From NCBI GenBank assembly GCA_027382625.1, contig JAJKFJ010022811.1:62001-126000 (forward strand): a stretch of DNA of 64,000 bases, given 5' to 3'. Shown here piece after piece: positions 25,286 through 35,030 of this stretch. Numbering within the stretch: the stretch's first letter is position 1; every line of letters starts with the position of its first letter. The notes under the pieces were generated by a model that was not told where the DNA came from, did no database searches, and was given only the letters and a program-made list of their open reading frames with translations. Origin of the DNA: Tetmemena sp. SeJ-2015. Its lineage: Eukaryota; Ciliophora; Spirotrichea; Sporadotrichida; Oxytrichidae. Both the position numbers and the translations under genes were made by a program.

Positions 25286-27903
25286 TGCCTATTTTAATTT
25301 AATGACATTCTTTTATTTCCTCGACAAATGATTATATTTGTCTTTATTTGTGATCGAAAACTTTAAGAACTATTCCGAAGGAACCTTTTCCAAGTTTTTT
25401 AACAACTTCATATCTGTAGCCGATGTGCTCATGCATGACTACATTATATTCCTAATTTTCATTATCAAAGCCATAGTTATTCATTTTGCTATTTCCCGAT
25501 CCCATTTACATCATCATGTTGCTACTTAATTTAAAAGAGGTGCTTTAAAATTAAAGATTTCAAACTACTGTTGGCACCAGGATTTTAATTGCCAAGTGAT
25601 GACTGAAGCATACTTGAGATTCCCTTCCTTCTTTCATTGATATTGAAGAAGTAGATCATGTCAAACTCCTAAATTTCTTACTTCTCGTACTCCCACAAGT
25701 AAGGAAGCAAAATCTTGTATGCCTCATCCGATGTCAAGGGAAACTTAATACTTAGCTTTGATACTTGACTATCAGCCTCTGTCGATTCTTGCATAATTGT
25801 TTCTTGCTAGAGTCTACTTGATAAACTACCACCACCAATTATTCTTGGCTGCTTTTAACCGACTTGCTAAGAATTCCTGTCTGCTCTGTTGAATGTAACT
25901 AATAAAAGTTCTAAGAGAGAGAATTTGCTTACTTTATTGATTGAAGACGCTATTCTTTGCTGATAAAAACTGATCTTTCATGTAATTGCTAACTCCACCA
26001 GCATTTGCTGACACATCATTCTGGACATCTATGCTCCTGGCATTTTACACAGCTCGAATTTCTAAGAGAGTATTAAAGATGAATGCGAATCTTACTTCTT
26101 TGGTTGATTTGTTCTTTCCATTTCTGCTATTGATAGGCTTAGATTAGTTGAATCTCTTTGTTGCTGCCTTTAATGCTTTCATTGATTCCCTTATTTATTT
26201 TCTCAATAGAGTTGTTAAGAGAGATTGAAAAATAATAAGAGATAGCACCACCTATAGGATTTCCCTTTGGGGAATTCACTGCTGTTATACTTGGCATTTG
26301 AGGACCACTGAGTAACTATCCATTTTAGCCAGCGATACCTCCGTTATTCTATCAACAACAACAACAACAAATTGAAATAGTGCTTAATTTCAAAATATAT
26401 TCTTGTAAATACTTTAAATATCAAGCGATTAGACTCTCGCCTTATTAGAGTTGATAACTTAATTGTTATTTTATAAAGTCATGATGTTGTTGGGATTTTA
26501 GGATATGTTCTAAGGATTTTAATTCTGTCCATTGCTGTTGTTGTATCTCCCTGACTGATTACCGTTTTAATGCAAAAATATAAAAGTGAATTATGAACAT
26601 TTTTTTTTGTAGCAAGGAAGCGTTATTTGTAAAATAGTAGCCACTATTTTGGCCAATTGGAGGCACTCTAATGCCATTCTCCATGCTTATGTATTTAAAA
26701 ACTATAGGAGAGAATTACTTTAGAGTTAGGGATTAACCATGCTCTAGTTTACCCCACTGATGCCGCTGGGCATAGAGGGATCTTGATTATTGTTTTACTA
26801 TTGCCCTCGAGTGTAACGCTTGCTTCTTAAGTTTTACAGATTCCTCATGCTTCCATTCAAAAATAAGCAATTTATTGCACAAAGCATACAAATATATAAT
26901 ACAATTGCCAGATTAGGGAACCTAATTCTATGCAATGACTTGGGAAATGTTGAGATTGTTTTATTGCTATTGTCGGTTAGCCATAAATATCTGTTGTCCA
27001 GCTCCTATAAAGCAAAATTTACAATTATCTCAGATCGATAAATAGATGGATAATTATTTTTTTACTAAACAGAAGCAATAGTGTCTTATCGGGATATAAG
27101 AATAAATTTTAATAACTCCTTAAAAATAAAATCCTCTTTGCAAAAGGGTCGATTTATACACCCAAATTCGCAATTTTAAATGTTGTAGCATATTTACTAA
27201 GCTTACCTTTTTAATTGGGGATGATTTTAAATGTCTCTACGGAATTCTTAGTGAGGGACATATTCAGCTAATTTTGAGGAGATGGGATATTTTTTCTGTC
27301 CCTCATCGTGAATTAAGGAGCTATCTCTGGTCCACCCACAGGCGAGAAAGCGATGTCGTTTCCTCTCGTAGTTGCAATATTCTATGGACTAGCATTAATT
27401 ATATCTTAAATCTTAGAATAATTTTAATCTATTGCATTTAAATTGTTGAGGATGACTAAATTCTGCTTGATTGAATTCCTGCTGTTGCGTCTGTTATTTC
27501 TCTGAGATACTCTCTATGGTTGATGCTGCTGTTACTACTATTGTTATTGGTTTGAGTTGCTTATGGTCTGATTGAATTCAATTGTTCAGTGATTCAAGTT
27601 CTCCTCGCTCGCAATCGCCTGAGCCAAAGCGCCACCGAATCCTTGGTTCATACTCATGTTTATGCTTTGTTACTGATTTCAATTGAAGTGAGCGAATTAA
27701 TTCTTGGTAGGAGCAATCATAGGCGAGTTCTACTGGAAATTATTAATTTGCATAGAGTCTCTGATATTTACTGAAGAGTCCGAGTCTGCCAAAATAAGAG
27801 GGTGCTGGTTGCTGGGCTTATTCATGCTGAGGGGCTCCAAAGGTGCTTAGGGCTAAGTGGATTGAGTGTTTCCACCAACCCCAGAGAAGTTTTAGCTTGT
27901 CAT
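22715..27903 (-). CDS. DYRK-family protein kinase, split by 1.6 kb containing half of the protease
   Basis: Upstream part 27903-25345, downstream part 23746-22715 (minus strand). ATG 27903 ([14 protein letters not shown]) opens a Gln/Asn/Ser-rich region with introns and IESs. Then the DYRK N-terminal box ([30 protein letters not shown]) and [20 protein letters not shown] plus [16 protein letters not shown] 10-bp pointer ATCACAAATA (plus-strand 25345-25354 and 23737-23746) joins this to [15 protein letters not shown]. The rest follows: [11 protein letters not shown] (HCD variant of HRD, typical of DYRK), [26 protein letters not shown] (Y-x-Y activation loop changed to Y-I-Q-S), [31 protein letters not shown] after a 35-nt intron. 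TGA 22715-22717. The second DYRK tyrosine (YxY) appears replaced, which deserves checking. Confidence 0.88.
23747..25354 (-). other. 1608-bp insert in DYRK gene containing protease 3' half, pointer ATCACAAATA
   Basis: The exact 10-bp direct repeat brackets the interval. Joining gives [15 protein letters not shown], a standard DYRK N-lobe. The interval encloses protease segment 2 (23780-25285) entirely, leaving 33 bp on one side and about 60 bp on the other. Confidence 0.87.
27576..27591 (-). other. 16-bp IES in DYRK 5' region, pointer TTGAAT
   Basis: Plus-strand ATTCAA at 27576-27581 and 27592-27597. Excision joins SEENLN to [14 protein letters not shown] and removes a TGA. Confidence 0.7.
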
Positions 27904-28222
27904 AATGCTGTTGCTGTTAAACTTAATTTGAATAATATAGACATGATTAAAAGGAGTGGTGGTGAAGTTTAATATTATTGGTAAAAAGAAAATGTAAATA
28001 CAAAATTTCATGATAGGATATTAAGGAATATAATTATTGTTAGAGGAGTCAAATGAGTGCTACTGCTTCATGTTTTATTGCTAAATTAAAAAGTTAAAAT
28101 ATAAAATGCTAAAAATGAATTAGATCCGGCAATATAAAGTCAATAAAAGAATCTGAATTAAATTTAATTTGCAACTTCTTTAATAAAGCTAATAAGATAT
28201 TATTTTAAGATGAGTAATTCAA

Positions 28223-31200
28223 ATGGACCTACCTGCTTTGGAAAGAGAGACTGGGTTTCAAAGAAAAGACTTGCTTAATCTGTACACCCATTTTCAATTA
28301 AATAAGGCTTCAATAGAGCGAGAGACAACACTTGCGTTATTAAACTTAGTGAGTGAAATGATTATGATTTGATATTTTCTACAATAACGTGCCAGTTATT
28401 AAATACGAGAACAAAGAGGTGGCAGATAAAATAATCTCCCAAATTAAACAGGAAGTGGGATAAGATTAGATACAGTGGACTGATTTCCTCAAGTAGTCAT
28501 AATGTAATTAATTAAAGACTTATTCAATGTACTTATCTCTTTTAAAAAATATAAATTAATAATCTACTACCAATGGAAAGTATTAAATTTTCTTCACCAG
28601 CTAATAGGAAGCAAGGCGATAAGTTAAACAAGGATTTTACTCTTGCATTGCCATCCTTGCAATACTAATCCTTGAACTATTAGCAACAAGATACCTCAAA
28701 ATCTAAGAAGCAGTCCTTGAGTATTTTGACATTTAGAAAAGCCAAAAATTAATCTCAAGATCAGCAGCAGCACTCAGGACTAAACTCAGTTTAGAAAATT
28801 AATTCCACATCTCACAGCATCAAAATAAAATCCTCTCATAGAGCTACTCAATCAGTGGATTCCTCAATGATAATCAACCAATTCAAACCCAAAAAAGAAG
28901 CACAGAAAAATTATGAAACAGAGAGAACGCCATCTGAATATATAGAAGCCAAATAACATTACAAAATAGGAGGAATAAAGGCCAATTTAGAATATTAAGA
29001 TCTATCAGGAGGACAATTGATGAGAGTACCCTCTTCCTAGAGACAAAGTCAATTGAGCATGGAAAACAAAGCGCAATTTTCTAATTAGAGTAATAAGCAA
29101 TACTCAAATACATATAACTACGAGAGGATTAAAAGTCACTAGAAAACTCTATAAGATAAATTGCATAAGAAACAACTCACCAAATTCTCAAAAGACATAG
29201 AGAGAGTCAATTCATAGTTGAGTCAAAGCATTTATAAATTCGATCAAAAAGATTCAGACAAATTATTCGGCCTAATAAATTAAAAGGAGGATGCTATATC
29301 CCCAAACCTAAGTCAAGAGGCATCTTAAAAAGCAAAATAATTCTAAAATTAGGTTGAAGTAAAAATCATCAATTCTGATGGGAATTTGATAAATGACTAG
29401 GACTCAAATGAATTTCAAAAGAAAATAAAAGGCCAAAGATTTTAAGTGGACAGCAATAAATAGTTATTCGACAAGTCTAAATTTTCTTATGGGATGGCAA
29501 GTAAAAGGTATTAACAGAAGAAATCTGAGAACAGATTAAAATAGGAAAGTTTTTATGATTTAAGCACAAAAGATAGATAACATAGAGAATAGGCTAATTC
29601 TTTGGAGACTAAAGAAATTTCTACTTATTAGATAGAGGAATCAAGAAATTTCGAGATCTTTAAAAATAGCTCTGACTATAATTAGAAATCTCAAGAGTTA
29701 GAAAGGCAAAGGATATCTCAATAAAGGGCTAGATTTATAGCCAGGTAGAATTTTTACAACAGCACGAATGAATTAAGTGATTCTATGAAAAGCTAATTAT
29801 TTTAAGATTTTAGTTTTAAGCTCGTAACAATTAAAGAATACAACTTTGAAAGCATAATAAGTGCTTTAATCAACTTTGAGTAGGTAGATGATTTCTACAC
29901 TAAATAATCGAGAGAACTCTTAAAAGATGAGACAAGCTTACTCTAGAGGTTAGTTTTTTTACAAAAATATTAATTTAACGCTATAAAGTTAAATGTTAAA
30001 AATTTATTTATAGATTCGAATAAAAGTGGTATGATTGAGACTTAAGGTAATCATGAAATGATAGATATAGTCATATCTAATTTCTGTGATAGCTCCCATT
30101 CTAATTTAGCCATGCTAGAGATATTTTAAACTCCCTTATCTGACATAAACAAATTCAAAAATAATTTAGAAAGGGAGGATGATTTTCAAATGAAGTTCTT
30201 GGAAAAGTTGCAACAATAAATTAACAACGCTATCAAAAAGCAAGAATACGCTTAGCATATTTCCGCTTATTACATCCATGACTTCGATGGTAATCTAATA
30301 CTAGACTAAGATTTATTTGATTTGATATTTTTTATTTCACATCTGTAACTGGTCTCTTTATTTGCAAGCATGGACATATAAAGCTAAATAAGCCAAAACT
30401 TTTAGAAAAAGTGGAGCAAGCTTATAATCATAATTTGAAACCACCAGTTGTGAGGTTTAAACCATAGTTTGACAAATCCTAATCATCATTCCAAGATCAG
30501 TAAACTTACTTTATTCTAAAATAATTTATTGTAAAGGTATTCTACATTTTTATGAAAGAATAATAGCTAAAAATATGCATAATACACCCTCTAAGGATTC
30601 CTCTTTGCTCAAAACTCAACTTGATTATTTAAAAGAATCTGTCTAAGATAGCAGGATAAATTTTTTATTTTAGGAAGAGGAAAGATTAGATACAATAAAT
30701 TTACAGAGACAATTCTCCAAGATATCAAAATGTCTCCAAAGCTTAAATAAAGAACAGCCTTAATAATTTTTAGAAGAGTTAATACCTCCAGCCTTCCATG
30801 GGTATAAATCTCTCCCACTCTAGGGATACTTTTAAATTTCATGACTTTGAGTAAAATGCCAAAGACTATGAAAATACTTAGCTAGAAGCTTTCTTCCCTG
30901 ACTCAAGAAGACTTTGAAAATATTTGTTAATCATTATAAATAAATAAACGATTTAAAGGAAATAACTTTGCGAGCCAAAAACTACTATGGAGAGTAGTTT
31001 TAACTTTATATCCTCCAAGTCGACTGCAAAGACCACTCAATCCTATTTCAATAAAAACCTCCTTATTGCTTCACACAATAACTCACCCTTCCAAAAGTCT
31101 AATGAGAGAGTGTAATAAATGATCAGCAGATAAAACGACAAATAAGCAAGGAAGAGGGAAATGCTTTAATTTAAAATGAATTAACAAAATCACCATTGGA

Positions 31201-33368
31201 GTACAAACTTGGATCAGCTATCAAGCAATTTTTCAAAATCATTTGAATAGACCTAGTAAAGTTAAAACTTTTAAAAAAGTTAAGATGAGGAGGTGGATAA
31301 AGAACGATTTAATATAGGTAAAATACGAATAGTTGATTAGCAAACATAAATACAAAGTAAATAAACAGAAGAAGACTGCATTTTCTTAAATACAAGTTGA
31401 AATACACACGAAAGTACCAGTTTGAAATGAGAATAGAAAATACTTAATGCATATTGAAGTCAGTTAATTTCTTCTTAATCTCATATTTGCATGATGGAAA
31501 TTGCAACTACTAAGGCGAAACCATTTTCTTTTACAGCTATATGATTGGCTAAAACACTAATGAATTTGGCAAAGATGCATACTTACATTTTTTGATTGGG
31601 AGATTTGTCTCAAAAAAATCACCAAAGTATTATCATTGAGTTCTATCATAGCGAATCTACAGCATTTATACATTTGGTTTTAGGTTTCATTTGCTTGCCA
31701 TTTATTATTTATTTGATTATCTGAGAACTCAATTAAATTCCAGCCTGTAATTAATTTTCTGTTTATTTACTTTGTATTTATGTTTGCTAATCAACTATTC
31801 GTATTTGACCTATAATTAAGCAAACTTAGAGCAACAATAATTAAATCTTAGTAATTAACTCAATGAAAGCTCATTAAATATTTCAAATAAATTAAGAACG
31901 AGAGAGTAGTAGTAGGGGAGCCCATAAAAGCCTAAAATAATAATGCAAAATAAAACTAATCAACTAATCAATATTGAGAAATCAAATTTTGAGAACACAT
32001 TTTTACAATTAAAATTATATACAATAAATTTCCTTTTTTGTGCAATATTTTCAGCAGTCAATCTATGACAAATGAGGTAAATAAATCTTAGGAGTTGACA
32101 AAGCAACGGGAGCTAGAAAAGATGCATCGCTAAATCCAAATGAGTAGAAAGAAGCGTTTCAATGAGATGATGAAATTAGTTAGCGAAGCCGAGTGTTCTT
32201 TGGAAGCGACTTCCTCCCAGCATATTGAGAGGTACTTCCAATAGCCCGACCAACTTAGCTAAACCAAGGTGAGAAATTAGCTATTTAAGATTCCAGAGGC
32301 TAGTCTCAGTTCAATTATGAGAAGTTAGATTGAAACTACTCATAGATCTAAAACTCCACTTATCAGTACTGTAAAGAAGATTAATAAAAGCTCCTTTATA
32401 ATAAAAGAAGATAGTAAACAAAATAAGAACAAAGTCGACTTTAGGATAACTAATAGAACGGTCTCTCCCTTTAGGAAAAAAAATTTACAACGGTAATTTC
32501 TAGAGAGGCTAGGAAACAAGCAAGTGATTCAAACCTTTAAACCAGAGAACGATCCAATGTTTAATTAAAGATTCAAGGTACCAGAAAGCAAAAGGAACAT
32601 GGCTCAAGCTTAGAGCTCTTACTTGAAGAAAAGACTCAATATAAGTGCTTTTGATAAAGAGTATTTGATAAACAAAAAGTAGGCAAGTTCTTAATTTAAG
32701 GATCATATAATAAGATGAATTATATAAAGTATTCATAAATTATTCGATCACATTAAAGAAAATACTTTCAAAGTAATTGGTGAAAAATAGTCTCTTGAAA
32801 ATGTAATAAAGTAGAACTATAAGCCTATAATTCAAATACTTGTTTCATAAATATTGTTTTCTTACACTCATTTTCTGAGCATCTTGAGGCTTTAAAATTT
32901 TAAACAAACTTGCGTGGAGCCCGTGTTAAGGATCTGACTGGTGTTGACTTTGATATTTTAATAAACATTTGTAAAATTCTACCTAAAACTCAAATTATTC
33001 TGTAGAACAAGAATAAATGAACTGATTTCCTCAAGTATCTGAAGATGATCCTTGCATAGAGTTTTTCTGAAAAGATCGATATCTTCTTCTATGCTTTTGA
33101 TATAGACAAGAATCGCAAATTCAATTGGAGAGAGGTCAAGAACATTTGCTAATCTTGCTTAAGTCAAATGTTTTCTAGTTAAGATGAATTCGTGGAATCT
33201 CTCTCGCACTATTTTACAAAGTATATTTTCGAGTAGGTTGGCTATAAGCAAGATCAGGATATCCCAGTTGAAGAAATCAAGAATGCAATTCGATAAGCAA
33301 ATGGAGAGCAGGGTGACTTGTTCAAGCTTTTTATAGGTGTTGAAGATTATCAATCTAACAAGTCATGA
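28223..33368 (+). CDS. EF-hand calcium-binding protein, split by 4.5 kb
   Basis: Segment 1 is about 28223-28495 and segment 2 is 33021-33368. Segment 1 encodes MDLPALERETGFQRKDLLNL with YTHFQ, typical of the first helix of NCS/calcineurin-B-like proteins, then ENKEVADKIISQIKQEVGQD. A 17-bp pointer ACTGATTTCCTCAAGTA (28479-28495, 33021-33037) restores QIQWTDFLKYLKMILAQSFS and EKIDIFFYAFDIDKNRKFNW, an EF-hand loop D-I-D-K-N-R-K-F-N-W-R-E. The end is IKNAIRQANGEQGDLFKLF, TGA 33366-33368. A 59-bp IES (pointer GTTATTAAA, 28345-28403) interrupts segment 1; its removal leaves a one-base frame conflict with the MDLP reading, while a second open frame from ATG 28210 fits without conflict. The true N-terminus is therefore unsettled. 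Confidence 0.75.
28345..28403 (+). other. IES in EF-hand gene, pointer GTTATTAAA
   Basis: 9-bp repeat at 28336-28344 and 28395-28403. Removal eliminates TGA codons in all three frames of the insert and leads into KYENKEVADKIISQ. Confidence 0.65.
28573..32937 (+). CDS. Gln/Ser/Lys-rich protein nested in the EF-hand gene
   Basis: ATG 28573 (MESIKFSSPANRKQGDKLNK). The first 1.4 kb is one open frame in the ciliate code, rich in Gln, Ser and Lys (QQQHSGLNSVQKINSTSHS). It contains a possible EF-hand-like HDFDGNLILDQDLFDLIFF near 30.28 kb and LINFEQVDDFYTKQSRELLK. Later segments (30.35-31.31 kb) are in shifting frames, implying IESs. A 507-bp inverted-repeat IES interrupts DKERF/KQTQSNNN. The last part (about 32.07-32.93 kb) is basic and helical (ELTKQRELEKMHRQIQMSRK, KRFNEMMKLVSEAECSLE). 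TGA 32935-32937. The last part might be a separate gene starting at ATG 32072. Function unknown. Confidence 0.6.
31313..31819. mobile_element. 507-bp IES with about 57-bp terminal inverted repeats (MITE-like), pointer TTAA
   Basis: Left end 31313-31369 and right end 31757-31814 are inverted copies with one substitution and one indel, reading from TATAGGTMAAATACG inward through ATAGTTGATTAGCAAAC. A direct TTAA flanks it (31309-31312, 31816-31819). Excision joins DKERF to KQTQSNNNQ in frame. No transposase is encoded. A short open frame inside the element (for example NEFGKDAYLHFLIGRFVSKK) is of unknown meaning. Confidence 0.85.
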
Positions 33369-33496
33369 AGAGTTTAAATGCAGTATCAATAATTAGTTTG
33401 AAAAAGTTTATTCAATTAATACTCTCTTTATTTGCAACTAATGCTTATCTGTGCTTCATTAAAGCTATAATTAAAAAGTTAATTAAAATAAAAGCA

Positions 33497-34957
33497 ATGA
33501 GTTTCGCAGCAGAACATTATTTTTGGCAGCAGCGTGTTGAGAGAGAAATCGGAGCTAGGAATAAGTAAGGCAAAACCATTTCTATATATAAAGAGAAGTC
33601 TAATCTTATTTGACTTGTAGATTTATCGAGAATAACTTCTTGAAAGCTAGACCCGATCTCACTGGATCGAGCTTTGGACCAGATAAGAAGATATCTATGA
33701 ACGGATCCTACAACTTATATGAGGTGGCTCTAAGCGATCCCAATCAAATTAGGCCTAGAGAGTTTAAGTATCACAAAGGGAACGTTCCTGTCAATTTTTC
33801 AGACACCACCTATGATAAACTAGCTTAGCTAGCATAGTCAAGTAAGAATTGCATTGAAGAAGATATGAGATGAATATGCTTATAGGTGCTGGATTTGATG
33901 GAGTGGTGAAAAAGAACACAGCAACAAATGAATACACGGGATATAAATAGAAGATGAGAGAGGGAGGTACTTTTGGCTCAAGGGCACTATCAGTCGCATC
34001 GGGAGCTAGCTAACAAAGTCGAAAATCTTTCGCACTTGCAGCAGCCTAAAATATCAATCCGTAGAATAGCACAAATCCTTATGGCTACTCGAATCAAAAT
34101 AATGGCTCTAGAAATCAGTAGCAGTTTCAAGGAAAAAAGTGGATAAGCATCTCAGAGTGTAGAAAAGAGAACTGTTGATGGAAGGAGGATAAGATAGAGA
34201 TTCAATGAGGACTATGATGATACAATAACTCGGAATCAAACCATTTAGCAAATAGAGTGTTGATAAAATTTAATAAGCAAAGTAAGACTTAGAAGCTGAC
34301 GACAGGATCTTTGCATAAACTAGACAGCAGCTCAAATGCAGGAAATGGAGACGACAGACTTTCGAGTACTTTGAGCAAAAAATCTAAACTCAAATCTTTG
34401 GCGAGTATTCAAAAATCTTACAGTAAGCGCCCGCAAAATAGCACTATTGATACAAAATCAGGGATTATAAATGCTTAGTTTAGGGAAAAGATTCAAGGCA
34501 TGGTAGAGTAAGATTATCAAAATATGTTGTAGGAGTTAACCATTCTTATAGATAACTTGATGAAAAACAGTTGGAGTAGCTTGAATAAGAATTGGGAACT
34601 AACTTAGAAGAAGCAGAAGATATTTAAGATGCAAGAGAAGAAGAGTATGATAGAGTAGGTTAGCTTCCTGAAGAGCAGAGATAAAATCAAGGCAATAACG
34701 ATGACTAAGCGAGTATGGCAGATACCAGAAGCTTAAATACAGAGATGAAGTCTAGCAGATCATCAGCAAAACTCTCTAGCGTTTCAGCTTTCAATAAACT
34801 GCAGGGATAGCTTGAAGAAGAGAGAAAGGAAAGGGAAAAGATGTAGAAAGAAATTGAAGAACTCAAGAAGATAAATAATGATCTCTGCTCAGCTTTACTT
34901 AACCCTAGTACTAAGAAAAATGATTCCTCTCCAACTAAGCCCTCGAGAGTCAAATGA
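33497..34957 (+). CDS. coiled-coil protein of unknown function
   Basis: ATG 33497 (MSFAAEHYFWQQRVEREIGA). A GT...AG intron at about 33567-33620 gives RNKFIENNFLKARPDLTGS; a second (43 nt) after KLAQLAQSS leads to AGFDGVVKKNTATNEYTGYK. Then a Ser/Gln-rich stretch and a C-terminal acidic coiled coil (LDEKQLEQLEQELGTNLEE, LQGQLEEERKEREKMQKEIE). TGA 34955-34957. Two one-base slips (A run near 34.14 kb, A run near 34.56 kb) must be repaired to keep the frame; both sit in homopolymers. About 480 residues; no family recognised. It starts 128 bp after the EF-hand stop. Confidence 0.65.
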
Positions 34958-35030
34958 AACTGCAGAGAACATTAGATATAATAAACTCGAGTCTTAAGTA
35001 TAAATTAAGCTTAACATTATCATTAAAAAT

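Larger units (their letters stand above)
28496..33037 (+). other. 4542-bp gene-containing insert in EF-hand gene, pointer ACTGATTTCCTCAAGTA
   Basis: Exact 17-bp direct repeat at both ends, in frame for the EF-hand protein. The interval carries an entire Gln/Ser-rich gene on the same strand, itself interrupted by an inverted-repeat element. Confidence 0.85.

Noticed and set aside
28210..28352. Frame from ATG 28210 as the certain EF-hand N-terminus
   Set aside because: It is open and consistent with the 9-bp pointer, but the overlapping frame (LERETGFQRKDLLNLYTHF) looks like a true EF-hand helix; neither could be proved, so it was not called alone.
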